A DNA stretch of 55,201 nucleotides from CAZJGG01 sp964545475 (GTDB taxonomy: Bacteria; Bacillota; Clostridia; Lachnospirales; JAISER01). A program made the translations under genes and the position numbers. The notes beneath the pieces were generated by a model. It worked only from the letters and a program-made list of their open reading frames with translations. It had not been told where the DNA came from and ran no database searches. Where the stretch lies: positions 1 to 55,201 of the forward strand of contig CAZJGG010000012.1 in assembly GCA_964545475.1 (NCBI GenBank), written 5' to 3'. This document shows positions 7,647 through 16,491 of the stretch, in pieces. The number at the start of each line of letters is the position of its first letter. Position 1 is the stretch's first letter.

Positions 7647-8717
7647 ATGAGCAGAGCACTGGTTGCAATGAGCGGCGGAGTAGACAGCTCCGTCGCCTTG
7701 TTTTTAATGAAAGAGCAAGGTTATAACTGCACAGGTATAACAATGAAGCTTTACAACAACGAAGATATTGGAGAAAGCCGACAAAAAGCCTGCTGCACTT
7801 TGGAGGACGTTGAAGATGCAAGAAGCGTTGCTTTTTCTCTTGGCATACCATTTTATGTATTAAATTTTACAGCAGACTTTAAAAGCCAAGTTATTGATAG
7901 GTTCATTAACTCATATGAAATAGGAGCTACACCAAACCCTTGTATAGATTGTAACAGATACATAAAATTTGATAAGCTTTTTTTAAAGGCAAATCAGCTG
8001 GAAATGGATTATACAGTTACAGGTCACTACGCTAGAATTGAAAAAGACAAATCTAGCGGAAGATATTTACTTAAAAAAGCGGCAGATATTACAAAAGACC
8101 AAAGTTATGTCTTATATTCCATGACTCAAGAGCAGTTAGCAAAAACAGTTTTCCCATTAGGAAACCTAAACAAAACTGAAGTACGTGAAATTGCAGAAAA
8201 AATGGGCTTTGTAAATTCAAAGAAGAAAGACAGCCAGGACATCTGCTTTGTTAGAGACGGCGATTATGCCAAGTTTATTGAAATGTATACAGGAACAAAT
8301 TATCCAGAAGGAAATTTCGTAGATACAGCCGGAAATATCGTTGGAACTCATAAAGGTATAATAAGGTATACAATTGGTCAACGAAAAGGTTTAGGGCTTT
8401 CAATGGAAAAGCCGGTTTATGTAAGCAAAAAAAACATTGAAAATAACACTGTTACTGTAGGGGAAGAAAAAGATTTATACAGCAAAACAGTTTTTTCCAA
8501 TGATTTTAATTGGATAGCTTATGAAAATATATCAAAGCCAATAAAAGTTAAAGCAAAAACAAGATATAACCAAAAAGAACAATGGGCAACAGCTGTGCAA
8601 ATTTCTAAAGACAAAGTTTTAATTGAATTTGACCAGCCTCAAAGAGCAGTAGCAAAAGGTCAAGCTGTTGTTCTGTATGAAGAAGATGTAGTCATTGGCG
8701 GCGGTACAATTTTATAA
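7647..8717 (+). CDS. mnmA: tRNA-specific 2-thiouridylase
   Basis: A 356-residue enzyme that thiolates U34 of Glu, Gln and Lys tRNAs using persulfide sulfur and ATP. It has the PP-loop SGGVDSS (about 9-15), the catalytic cysteine region NPCIDCNRYIKF and the second cysteine in SQDICFVRDGDY. In many Clostridia mnmA follows an iscR-iscS-iscU set. Here an Rrf2 gene and cysteine synthase precede it instead, and no desulfurase is in the window. A strong bidirectional terminator follows. Confidence 0.95.
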   Translation: MSRALVAMSGGVDSSVALFLMKEQGYNCTGITMKLYNNEDIGESRQKACCTLEDVEDARSVAFSLGIPFYVLNFTADFKSQVIDRFINSYEIGATPNPCIDCNRYIKFDKLFLKANQLEMDYTVTGHYARIEKDKSSGRYLLKKAADITKDQSYVLYSMTQEQLAKTVFPLGNLNKTEVREIAEKMGFVNSKKKDSQDICFVRDGDYAKFIEMYTGTNYPEGNFVDTAGNIVGTHKGIIRYTIGQRKGLGLSMEKPVYVSKKNIENNTVTVGEEKDLYSKTVFSNDFNWIAYENISKPIKVKAKTRYNQKEQWATAVQISKDKVLIEFDQPQRAVAKGQAVVLYEEDVVIGGGTIL

Positions 8718-8769
8718 AAAAATAGTTTGACAAAAACTGCAAGAGTAATTTTTGTCAAACTATTTTTTT
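8716..8769. terminator. Bidirectional terminator between mnmA and spoIIE
   Basis: A 16-bp perfect stem, AATAGTTTGACAAAAA (8721-8736) with its complement at 8749-8764, a 12-base loop, flanked by A-runs on the left and T-runs on the right. It serves the convergent mnmA and spoIIE transcripts. Confidence 0.9.
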
Positions 8770-11137
8770 ACTTATTATTATTGCTTCTTTTTTCCCAAAT
8801 TTTAGCAACAAGTACTGTAATGTCGTCACTAATTACTCCATTAGATCTTCTTTCAGCTTCCGCAAGCAAATAATCAGAAATATCTTGGGGATTAAGCCCT
8901 TTAAAATTTGAAAGAGCCTCAATAACCCATTCCCCTTTGTCTGGAGTGTTTAAAAGTCCGTCTGTGGTCATAACGATAATGTCGCCGTTTTTTAATGTAC
9001 GGTTGTTTGTCTCTAAATCAACATTGCTTAAAATGCCAATAGGCAGGCTTCTGGAGGTTATTAAAGATACAGCGCCGTTTCTTACAATAAACGTAGTAGC
9101 CGCCCCAATTTTTATAAATTCCGCTTCTCCAGAATATAAATTTACACCGCAAATGTCCAGTGTAGAAAACGATTCATCGCTGCTTTTTAAAACAAGTGCC
9201 GAATTAATCATTTTTATAGCCATTTCTTTTTCAAAGCCGGATTCAATGAAATCTTCTAAAAGCTCAATGGCCGCCGTGCTTTCTTCTTTGGCTTTGTCGC
9301 CAGAGCCCATTCCGTCGGATAACGCTAAAAGACATTGTCCGTTTTTAAGCCGCATAAAGGAGTAACTATCTCCGGATTGCTTGCTCCCTGTTTTAACAAG
9401 TCTAGAAACGCCGCTAGATATGCGAAAAGTCTGTTCTTCTGAAAGCTGTAATACGCAAGCACCTTTTCGGGTTATACATTCCGGTATAACGGGTTTCATT
9501 TTTACGCCTAAAACTCTTGAAATTATTGGGCCGATTTCTTTCAGGCACGATTTTTTGCCTAAACAAGAAGGATGATTTACCGTCACTTCATATTTCCCTA
9601 TTTTATTTTCTAAAACAATCACAGAATCCACCTCAATCCTGTTTTTTATAAGCTCTGTCATAATGCCTGTTTCAAGGTCATCCTTAAAGCATACATGCAG
9701 GTCAAGTTCCTCGGATAAGTTTTTTATAATGCCGGAAACACCTTTAAGCTGCTGGGAAACCAGTTCACGGCTTTCTGCCAAACGGTTGTTCCACATAGCA
9801 TCTAACTTATTAATTTCGTAAAGCCTATTTGCTCTGTCGGTAAACTGCTTGAAATTAACACAGGAATTAATAAAGTTTATAGGGATGTCAGACATTTCGA
9901 TTTTCCCTTTTTTCTCACAGGCGCTTAACATGCCATAAATTGTTTGAAAAGTCTCATAAGCGTTGTCTTCCCAGCAGTGCGCCTGTTTAGAACATTTACT
10001 GCAAGCCTGTTCGCAAATATCGTCAATAAGTTTTGTCGTATTTATTTGATGGTTTTCAGGCTTTATTTGGGAAAGGCTTACAAAAGTTTTCGCCAGCTTG
10101 GCAAAAGCGTTTGAAAACGAAATAAGTCGGTTTGTTGTAATTTCTTTAACCCTTAATATGTATTCTTCAGCGTTATTAACAGTAGGGTTTATAGAAGTAT
10201 TTATTGTTAAGTAAATTTGAGCCGGTATAAGCAAAAAGCCTATTATGCCTGAAATAACTGATATTAAATAACCTCTGGATGGAAGAGACGGTTCAAAGAA
10301 AAACGTGGCGCAAGCTCCACCGATTAAAAAACCTCCAACCGCAGTAATTTTGCCTCTTTCTTTTAGTATTCCTGCCGATATTGCTGCTACGGAAAATATT
10401 AATATGGAAGAACTTTCTGAATATCCCACAACATAAAGCATAAAACCAAGGAGTACAGATGAAAGAGCCGCTAGAGCACAACCACCTTTATAAGCAACAA
10501 AAAGCAAAAGCATAGTAACAGCGAAAACCCTTAACGATACTCCGGAAAAAGTAATATCTGCACATCCTGCAACAACCGAACCAAAAAGCAATGCAATTGA
10601 TAAAATATCCTCGTTGGTTAAAGATTTCTTGCGCATATGCCCAGTAATAAAATTTACAGATTTTTTTAATACAATAGATAAAAAAAATGTAAGAATGGCT
10701 TCAAGCACTGCCATAAGCATAAAGTATATGCTTACTTCGTTTAAAACAGAAAATAGAATACCTGATAAAAGAGTAAAAGAACTGCATATTCCTGCTTTAA
10801 CAAGTATAGAAGGCTTGTACCTCTTTTTTGTTAAAATAATATTAACTAAAGCCATTGAAGCAATAGTTATAAAATATTTAATAAAATAAAGCCCAGAAAG
10901 CTTAGTAAAAATACCAAAAAGAACGAAAACCGAAGATATGTAAAAAACAGGGCTGGGGTTAAATAAAAGAAAATTTGCTAAAAAACCAACGGCAACAGGG
11001 TTTATAATTTGAAACAATATAACCCGACCTATAAAAAAACCGAAAATTGCAATTAAAACAGTGTTTATGTCCTGTCTGGATATTGTATATTTTTTTTGCT
11101 CCCCGGCATTTATTTTAGACGAACTGACATTTTCCAC
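8768..11137 (-). CDS. spoIIE: Stage II sporulation protein E (phosphatase)
   Basis: The membrane PP2C phosphatase that dephosphorylates SpoIIAA to release sigma-F in the forespore and acts at the polar septum. The first ~320 residues form about ten hydrophobic segments, then a regulatory region with a Cys cluster (CEQACSKCSKQAHC), then a PP2C domain in the last ~220 residues with LALSDGMGSGDKAKEES and the metal-binding DDITVLVAK. The likely start is GTG at 11137, six bases after GGAGGG. An upstream TTG at 11152 overlaps that ribosome-binding site. This gene shows that the organism sporulates. Confidence 0.93.
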   Translation of the reverse strand: MENVSSSKINAGEQKKYTISRQDINTVLIAIFGFFIGRVILFQIINPVAVGFLANFLLFNPSPVFYISSVFVLFGIFTKLSGLYFIKYFITIASMALVNIILTKKRYKPSILVKAGICSSFTLLSGILFSVLNEVSIYFMLMAVLEAILTFFLSIVLKKSVNFITGHMRKKSLTNEDILSIALLFGSVVAGCADITFSGVSLRVFAVTMLLLFVAYKGGCALAALSSVLLGFMLYVVGYSESSSILIFSVAAISAGILKERGKITAVGGFLIGGACATFFFEPSLPSRGYLISVISGIIGFLLIPAQIYLTINTSINPTVNNAEEYILRVKEITTNRLISFSNAFAKLAKTFVSLSQIKPENHQINTTKLIDDICEQACSKCSKQAHCWEDNAYETFQTIYGMLSACEKKGKIEMSDIPINFINSCVNFKQFTDRANRLYEINKLDAMWNNRLAESRELVSQQLKGVSGIIKNLSEELDLHVCFKDDLETGIMTELIKNRIEVDSVIVLENKIGKYEVTVNHPSCLGKKSCLKEIGPIISRVLGVKMKPVIPECITRKGACVLQLSEEQTFRISSGVSRLVKTGSKQSGDSYSFMRLKNGQCLLALSDGMGSGDKAKEESTAAIELLEDFIESGFEKEMAIKMINSALVLKSSDESFSTLDICGVNLYSGEAEFIKIGAATTFIVRNGAVSLITSRSLPIGILSNVDLETNNRTLKNGDIIVMTTDGLLNTPDKGEWVIEALSNFKGLNPQDISDYLLAEAERRSNGVISDDITVLVAKIWEKRSNNNK

Positions 11138-11329
11138 ATAATCCCTCCACAATTGAAGATTTGATATGCTTAATTATATAAAGATAGAACAGAATTATTT
11201 GTAAAAAAAAGGGAATAACAATAAAAACTTTATTTCAGTTATAGACAAAAAATTACAAGCCCTTATACTCACACAACCTGTACCTTGGAATAAAATGGAT
11301 TAAGTAAAAAAGTCATAGAGGTGTGATTT

Positions 11330-12475
11330 ATGAATTATTCTCAAAATTATAATTACAATAATGCAAGTTACCCCTATAACAGACAACAACAGCAATCAGG
11401 CAGGCAAAACCAGCGACAGCAGTCTCAGCAGGGTAGACAAAATCAGCAAGGGCAGCAGCGGCAATTTATGCAAAGGCAATATGTTAACCAGCAAATTCAG
11501 AATTACAATCCTCAACAAGGCGGCCAAATGCAAGGAAGCCAGATGCAAGGCAGACAAATGCAGGGCAATCTGCAGGGAAGACAGCAGCAAGGAATGCAAC
11601 AGCATGGGGGGCAGGGAGGAAACATACCTCAATTAGGTTTTGATTTAAGCCAACCATTGCCGGACGGTGTTACCATGCAAACAATGAGCGGCGAGCCTCT
11701 GGCTAATTTACAAGCTATTGCAAACATGCAGGCTTCCCAAAATCCAGTTCAGCAAGGTCAGGAGGTTCAGAATCAAATGAATCAGAGCCAAATGAATCAA
11801 AGTCAAATGAATATGCAGCAAGGGCAATTCAATCCACAGCAGCAGTTTGATAACCAAAACCAATTTAACCCTCAACAACTTCCACAAAATCAAGGACAGT
11901 TTAACCAACAACAGATGTTCCCACAAATGCAAAATGGGGCTTCACAACAGCAAAATATGTTACCGCCGCAAACGGGAATTTCTATGCCCCAACAAGGTGG
12001 ACTACCAGGCCTTACAGGAGAAACAAGTCAGTCTCAAATACCGGTTTCAGCTCCTGGGCTAGCGGCAGAAGATAACGTAATTAAGTTTAAGCCTTTGCAA
12101 ACTTGTATGCAAAACGAGAGAAATAGCGCTTTGTTTTATGAAGATTTATCAAAAATCGCACCAACTGAATATTCCAAGTCATTAATACAAAATATAAAAG
12201 CAAGATGTGAAAAAAGGCAGAAAACTCTTTTTAATTTGCATAAAGATTTAGGAGGACAGGAATATACTCCTAAGGAATCAAAAATTAGAAAAGCAAGGTC
12301 ATTTTACGACGGCTTGCTTATTGCCATTTATGAAGAAAGCGCCACAATGAAAGAACTTTCGGAATTAATAGAAAGTGTGGAAAATGATAAGTTTTTAAGA
12401 AAACTATATTCCCAAGTTGCCGATAGGGTAAGCCAATTGTATACATTACAATATTTACTTGCTTTACAAATGTAA
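11330..12475 (+). CDS. Gln/Met-rich spore coat-like protein with ferritin-like C-terminus
   Basis: A 381-residue protein with two unlike halves. Residues 1 to about 245 are low-complexity, dominated by Q, N, M and G, with short repeats such as QMQGSQMQGRQMQG and SQMNQSQMNQ. The last ~125 residues are an ordered helical domain (MQNERNSALFYEDLSKIA through YTLQYLLALQM) resembling ferritin-like proteins found in Clostridia spore coats. RBS GAGGTG precedes the ATG. It is divergent from spoIIE, so a sporulation role is inferred from composition and context, not from a known family name. Confidence 0.75.
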   Translation: MNYSQNYNYNNASYPYNRQQQQSGRQNQRQQSQQGRQNQQGQQRQFMQRQYVNQQIQNYNPQQGGQMQGSQMQGRQMQGNLQGRQQQGMQQHGGQGGNIPQLGFDLSQPLPDGVTMQTMSGEPLANLQAIANMQASQNPVQQGQEVQNQMNQSQMNQSQMNMQQGQFNPQQQFDNQNQFNPQQLPQNQGQFNQQQMFPQMQNGASQQQNMLPPQTGISMPQQGGLPGLTGETSQSQIPVSAPGLAAEDNVIKFKPLQTCMQNERNSALFYEDLSKIAPTEYSKSLIQNIKARCEKRQKTLFNLHKDLGGQEYTPKESKIRKARSFYDGLLIAIYEESATMKELSELIESVENDKFLRKLYSQVADRVSQLYTLQYLLALQM

Positions 12476-12543
12476 AACCTTATTGACAAGTGGATATTTT
12501 ATTTGTAAAATAAAGGTATATTACTGATAGAGTGGTGAATGCT

Positions 12544-13143
12544 ATGAGCTTCACAGTAGAGAGTGTTTATAATGATATTGTAGAAAGCCTAAATTCTAGG
12601 CTTATTTTGCCATACCAGCCTTACCAAAGGCGTTCCTATGCTGTTGAAACAAAAACTGAAAATACAGAGTTCCACAATGTTTTAAATGAATATGTAAACA
12701 GTGGCAGTGTAAGCGGTATCGGCGGAGAGAAAATATCGGAAACTATTCAGTCGGCAATTTCCGAAGCCGCTGGCAAATACGGAGTAGACCCGAATTTAAT
12801 TAAAGCCGTTATAAAGGCTGAAAGTAATTATAAGGTAAATGCAACGTCTAGCGCAGGAGCAATGGGGCTTATGCAGCTTATGCCTAAAACCGCCGAATCT
12901 TTAGGAGTTCCTAACGCTTACGACATTTATGCAAATGTGTCCGGCGGAACAAAATATTTAAAGGAAATGCTTAACAAATTCGGCGGAGACGAAAAGCTTG
13001 CCCTTGCGGCTTACAACGCAGGTCCAGGCAGTGTTTTAAAATATAACGGCATACCACCATATCAGGAAACAGAAAATTATGTTCCCAAAGTGCTGAATTA
13101 TAAGCAGCAATATATGGCGGAGCAATACAGCAAAAATAAATGA
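12544..13143 (+). CDS. Soluble lytic murein transglycosylase-like protein
   Basis: An SLT-domain protein of about 199 residues that cleaves peptidoglycan glycan strands. The domain fills the C-terminal ~120 residues: VDPNLIKAVIKAESNYK contains the catalytic glutamate, followed by SSAGAMGLMQLMP and ALAAYNAGPG. No signal peptide or membrane anchor is visible. ATG 12544 is preferred; in-frame GTG codons at 12532 and 12535 are alternatives. The gene sits between the coat-like gene and trpS. A role in sporulation or flagellar wall remodelling is possible but not shown. Confidence 0.85.
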   Translation: MSFTVESVYNDIVESLNSRLILPYQPYQRRSYAVETKTENTEFHNVLNEYVNSGSVSGIGGEKISETIQSAISEAAGKYGVDPNLIKAVIKAESNYKVNATSSAGAMGLMQLMPKTAESLGVPNAYDIYANVSGGTKYLKEMLNKFGGDEKLALAAYNAGPGSVLKYNGIPPYQETENYVPKVLNYKQQYMAEQYSKNK

Positions 13144-13161
13144 AAAGGTTAAGGTTCTTAA

Positions 13162-14154
13162 ATGTCTAAAAAAACTATATACAGCGGAATGCAGCCATCA
13201 GGGCTACCATCTCTTGGCAATTATTTGGGTGCTCTTAAAAACTGGGTTTCATTGCAAGACAGCTATAACTGCGTTTACTGCATAGTTGATATGCACGCTA
13301 TAACAGTTCGTCAAAACCCAGAGGAGCTTAAAAGAAAAATTAGGGACTTATACACAATGGTTTTAGCTTGCGGTGTTGATACAGAAAAAGCCACTTTATA
13401 CTGCCAATCCCAAGTTTCCTCCCATGCGGAGCTTTCTTGGATATTAAACTGCTATACCTATATGGGAGAATTGGGGCGTATGACCCAATTTAAAGAAAAA
13501 TCTCAAAAACATAATGAAAATATAAACTGCGGTCTTTTCTCATATCCTGTGTTAATGGCGGCTGATATTTTGCTGTTCGACACAGATTTAGTGCCTGTTG
13601 GGGAAGATCAGCGCCAGCACTTGGAGCTTTGCCGGGATTTAGCAATTCGCTTTAACGGCATTTACGGAGATGTATTTAAAGTGCCGGAGGGTTATATCCC
13701 GGAAACTGGCGCAAGAATAATGAGCCTGCAAGACCCAACAAAGAAAATGTCCAAGTCCGACGATGCAAACGACGGCAGCGTTATATTTTTATTGGACGAG
13801 CCAGACACTATTAGAAATAAAATCAAAAGATCCGTTACAGACAGTGAAAACTGTGTGCGTTATTCAGAAGAAAAGCCAGGCATAAGCAACTTGCTTGAAA
13901 TTTATTGTGCAATGACTAAAAAAACAATAAAAGATGCGGAAAAAGAATTTGAAGGCGTTGGTTACGGTAAATTTAAAACTGCTGTTGCAGAAGCGCTAAT
14001 TGATGGCATTAAGCCAATTCAAGAAAGATTTAAAGAGTATTCCTCTGATAAAGCGTATATCGATAAGTCAATTTACGATAATAAAGAAAAAGCTAACGAA
14101 TTATCTAAAAAAGTATTAAATAGCGTTAAAGAAAAGGTTGGTTTTTTGATTTAA
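13162..14154 (+). CDS. trpS: Tryptophanyl-tRNA synthetase
   Basis: A 330-residue class I aminoacyl-tRNA synthetase. The HIGH-equivalent lies in GMQPSGLPSLGNYLGAL near the N-terminus, and KMSKS is in LQDPTKKMSKSDDAND around residue 195. Length and motifs are normal. It follows the transglycosylase by 18 bp, so there is no room for a T-box leader directly before it. Confidence 0.97.
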   Translation: MSKKTIYSGMQPSGLPSLGNYLGALKNWVSLQDSYNCVYCIVDMHAITVRQNPEELKRKIRDLYTMVLACGVDTEKATLYCQSQVSSHAELSWILNCYTYMGELGRMTQFKEKSQKHNENINCGLFSYPVLMAADILLFDTDLVPVGEDQRQHLELCRDLAIRFNGIYGDVFKVPEGYIPETGARIMSLQDPTKKMSKSDDANDGSVIFLLDEPDTIRNKIKRSVTDSENCVRYSEEKPGISNLLEIYCAMTKKTIKDAEKEFEGVGYGKFKTAVAEALIDGIKPIQERFKEYSSDKAYIDKSIYDNKEKANELSKKVLNSVKEKVGFLI

Positions 14155-14210
14155 CTGTACTTATTAAGGTGCAATTTCACGCCTTTATGAGTATATAAAG
14201 GAGGATTTTT

Positions 14211-14621
14211 ATGGAAGCAAGGAATTGTTCCAGATGCGGAAAAGTTTTTACGGTTATCTCAAGCAGTATTTGCCCAGAATGCATGAAGGCTGAAGAAGAT
14301 GGTTTTCAACGAATAAAAGTCTTTATTGAAGAAAACCCAATGTGCCGCATTTCAGAGCTTGCAGAAGGTACGGGAGTTCCTCCAAAAAGAATTTTACGTT
14401 ATATTAAAGAGGGCAGGCTTGAAATTTCAAAAGGCATGAGAGACGAAGTCAAATGCGATAAATGCGGAAAGCCAATTAATACGGGTCGATATTGTGATGC
14501 CTGCATTATTGAAATTAATCAAACTGTAAATGAGCTTTTTAATAAGCAAAAAAAAGAAGCAGAACCGCAAAGTGCTGTCTCATCAAAAGCGAAGATGCAT
14601 ATTCAGCCTAGGAGAATTTAA
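14211..14621 (+). CDS. YvyF-like (TIGR03826) zinc-ribbon/HTH protein
   Basis: A 136-residue protein with paired cysteines at both ends: CSRCGK with CPEC near residues 6-25, and CDKCGKPI with CDAC near 84-102. A central helix-turn-helix-like segment (RISELAEGTGVPPKRILRYIKEGRL) lies between. This layout matches the YvyF/TIGR03826 family, usually found in flagellar late operons. Here it is uncoupled from flagellar genes and its stop overlaps the rarA start. Strong RBS AAAGGAGG. Function in this setting is unknown. Confidence 0.8.
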   Translation: MEARNCSRCGKVFTVISSSICPECMKAEEDGFQRIKVFIEENPMCRISELAEGTGVPPKRILRYIKEGRLEISKGMRDEVKCDKCGKPINTGRYCDACIIEINQTVNELFNKQKKEAEPQSAVSSKAKMHIQPRRI

Positions 14622-15943
14622 TGGATTTATTTGACTTAGCCAGAGAAAACGCCCAAAAGAAAGATACTCCTCTTGCCATGCGTATGCGCCCCAAAAGCCT
14701 AGAGGATTTCTTAGGTCAAGAGCATGTTGTGGGTAAAAATACTCTTCTGTACAGAGCTATTAAGGCTGATAAGCTATCCAGCATTATTTTATACGGACCG
14801 CCGGGAACAGGAAAAACGACTCTTGCAAAAATTATTGCCAACACAACAAAAAGTATATTTACACAGCTAAATGCCACAACATCAGGAGTAAAAGACATAA
14901 AGGCAACAATAGACGATGCAAAATATAATTACGGCTTAACAGGAAGGCGCACTATACTTTTTATTGACGAAATCCATCGTTTCAATAAAAGTCAACAGGA
15001 TGCGCTTCTTCCTTATGTAGAAGACGGTACGGTTATATTAATCGGCGCAACAACGGAAAATCCTTACTTCGAGGTTAACAAAGCTCTTGTCTCTCGCTCT
15101 GTTATTTTTCAATTTAAACATCTTTCAAAAGATGATATTTTAACGTTGTTAAAAAGGGTAATTGCAGATAAAGAAAACGGTCTAGGTGCTTTAAACATAT
15201 ATTATGATTTAAAAGCACTGGATTTTCTAGCCGATGTTTCAAACGGAGACGCAAGAGTTGCATTAAACGCAATTGAACTTGCCGCACTTACAACGGAAGC
15301 CGATGACAGCGGAAAAATATATATAGACTTAACCGTTGCCCAGCAGTGCATTCAAAAAAGGGCATTAAATTACGAAAAAAACGGAGATAATCATTATGAT
15401 GTTATTTCTGCATTCATAAAGTCTATGAGAGGTTCAGACCCGGATGCAGCCCTTTATTACCTTGCAAGGATGTTATACGCCGGGGAAGACCCAAAATTTA
15501 TTGCAAGAAGAATAATCATTTGTGCCTCGGAGGATGTCGGCAACGCCGACCCTCATGCGCTTTTAGTAGCGATTGCCGCCGCAGAAGCGGTTAATATGAT
15601 AGGCTTGCCGGAAGGCCGTATAAATTTAGCCCAAGCAGTTACTTACGTAGCCTGCGCCCCAAAAAGTAATGCAGCAGTGATGGGCATTGTGTCAGCTTGG
15701 CAGGACGTTCAAAATATACAAGTTTCAGGTGTACCACCTCATTTAAAAGATGCCCACTACAGCGGAGCAAAAGAGCTAGGAAACGGAATAGGTTATAAAT
15801 ACGCCCACGACTACCCGGGTAATTACGTAAAACAGCAATATTTGCCTGATGAGCTTGTAGGAAAAATATACTATAATCCGTCAGAAAACGGAGTTGAAAA
15901 GAAAATTAGCGAAATGCTTAAAAAAATAAGACCACAACAATAA
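14621..15943 (+). CDS. rarA: Replication-associated recombination protein A (AAA+ ATPase)
   Basis: A 440-residue clamp-loader-like AAA+ ATPase of the RarA/MgsA/WRNIP1 family acting at stalled forks. Walker A GPPGTGKTT at about 59-67, Walker B LFIDEIHRFNKSQQD, sensor I GATTENPYFEVN, and the C-terminal tetramerisation/MgsA region (SAFIKSMRGSDPDAALYYLARM). Its ATG overlaps the last base of the upstream gene's stop, so translation is coupled. A terminator hairpin overlaps the last codons. Confidence 0.95.
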   Translation: MDLFDLARENAQKKDTPLAMRMRPKSLEDFLGQEHVVGKNTLLYRAIKADKLSSIILYGPPGTGKTTLAKIIANTTKSIFTQLNATTSGVKDIKATIDDAKYNYGLTGRRTILFIDEIHRFNKSQQDALLPYVEDGTVILIGATTENPYFEVNKALVSRSVIFQFKHLSKDDILTLLKRVIADKENGLGALNIYYDLKALDFLADVSNGDARVALNAIELAALTTEADDSGKIYIDLTVAQQCIQKRALNYEKNGDNHYDVISAFIKSMRGSDPDAALYYLARMLYAGEDPKFIARRIIICASEDVGNADPHALLVAIAAAEAVNMIGLPEGRINLAQAVTYVACAPKSNAAVMGIVSAWQDVQNIQVSGVPPHLKDAHYSGAKELGNGIGYKYAHDYPGNYVKQQYLPDELVGKIYYNPSENGVEKKISEMLKKIRPQQ

Positions 15944-15970
15944 TAAAATTGTTATGGCCTTATTTTTTAG
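15925..15970. terminator. Terminator after rarA
   Basis: An imperfect stem, AATAAGACCACAACAAT against ATTGTTATGGCCTTATT, with a six-base loop and T-run on the right and A-run on the left. It overlaps the rarA stop codon and lies between convergent genes. Confidence 0.8.
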
Positions 15971-15989
15971 TCTTATATATTTTTCTAAT

Positions 15990-16391
15990 CTATTTGTCAA
16001 TATGTTTTTTACCTTTAGCAAAGCTAAACATATCAACACTTTCAACATCTACATAAAAAATTTTAAAAACAGGATTTGCAGCCTCTTTATAAATTTGTTT
16101 AATCATAGGGTTTTCAGTAAGCACTCGCTCTTTTTTCGCCATATCGTCCACAAATACTGCTTTTCCGTTGACACTTACGCTTTCAAAAGATTGCTGATTC
16201 CATACGCAAAAAGAAACGTTTGGGTCTTTTTTTAATTGTTCAAAAACAGGCTTGTTGTTTGCTGTACAAAAATATACGTGAGTCCCTTCGTGCCACAAAT
16301 ATTGAAAAATTCTAGTAGAAATTCCGTCGCCGTTTTTTGTGGCTAATGTAACATTTGGGTTTTGCTTAAAAAAGCTTAAATATTCTTCCAT
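15990..16391 (-). CDS. Pyridoxamine 5'-phosphate oxidase-like split-barrel protein
   Basis: A 133-residue FMN-binding split-barrel protein. The opening (EEYLSFFKQNPNVTLATKNGDG), the GTHVYFCTANNKPVFEQLKKDP stretch and VSFCVWN are typical of the general-stress-type pyridoxamine-phosphate-oxidase-like family. Such proteins bind flavin or F420 and reduce varied substrates. The real pyridoxine oxidase is longer. It is monocistronic and ends with a Lys-rich tail. Confidence 0.8.
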   Translation of the reverse strand: MEEYLSFFKQNPNVTLATKNGDGISTRIFQYLWHEGTHVYFCTANNKPVFEQLKKDPNVSFCVWNQQSFESVSVNGKAVFVDDMAKKERVLTENPMIKQIYKEAANPVFKIFYVDVESVDMFSFAKGKKHIDK

Positions 16392-16424
16392 ACTAATTTA
16401 ACCTCCTGACTAGGTAACCACTAA

Positions 16425-16491
16425 GGGGTGTGTTGAATATTGATAAAAAATTTCAGCACGATGTAAAAATGAGGATTATTCAACACGCCCC
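16425..16491. mobile_element. 67-bp terminal-inverted-repeat element (family 2)
   Basis: Ends GGGGTGTGTTGAAT and, inverted, GGGGCGTGTTGAAT, flanked by TAA at 16422-16424 and 16492-16494. It has no coding capacity. A diverged relative lies at 25-126. It abuts the glgP stop codon (TAG at 16491-16493), but the reconstructed empty site also reads TAG, so glgP was not altered. Confidence 0.75.

Noticed and set aside
11396..11932. Leucine-rich minus-strand frames opposite the coat-like gene
   Set aside because: They are the antisense of CAG/CAA glutamine repeats, which read as Leu codons; no start signals.
13144..13161. T-box leader for trpS
   Set aside because: Only 18 bp separate trpS from the transglycosylase gene; no T-box sequence or terminator is present.
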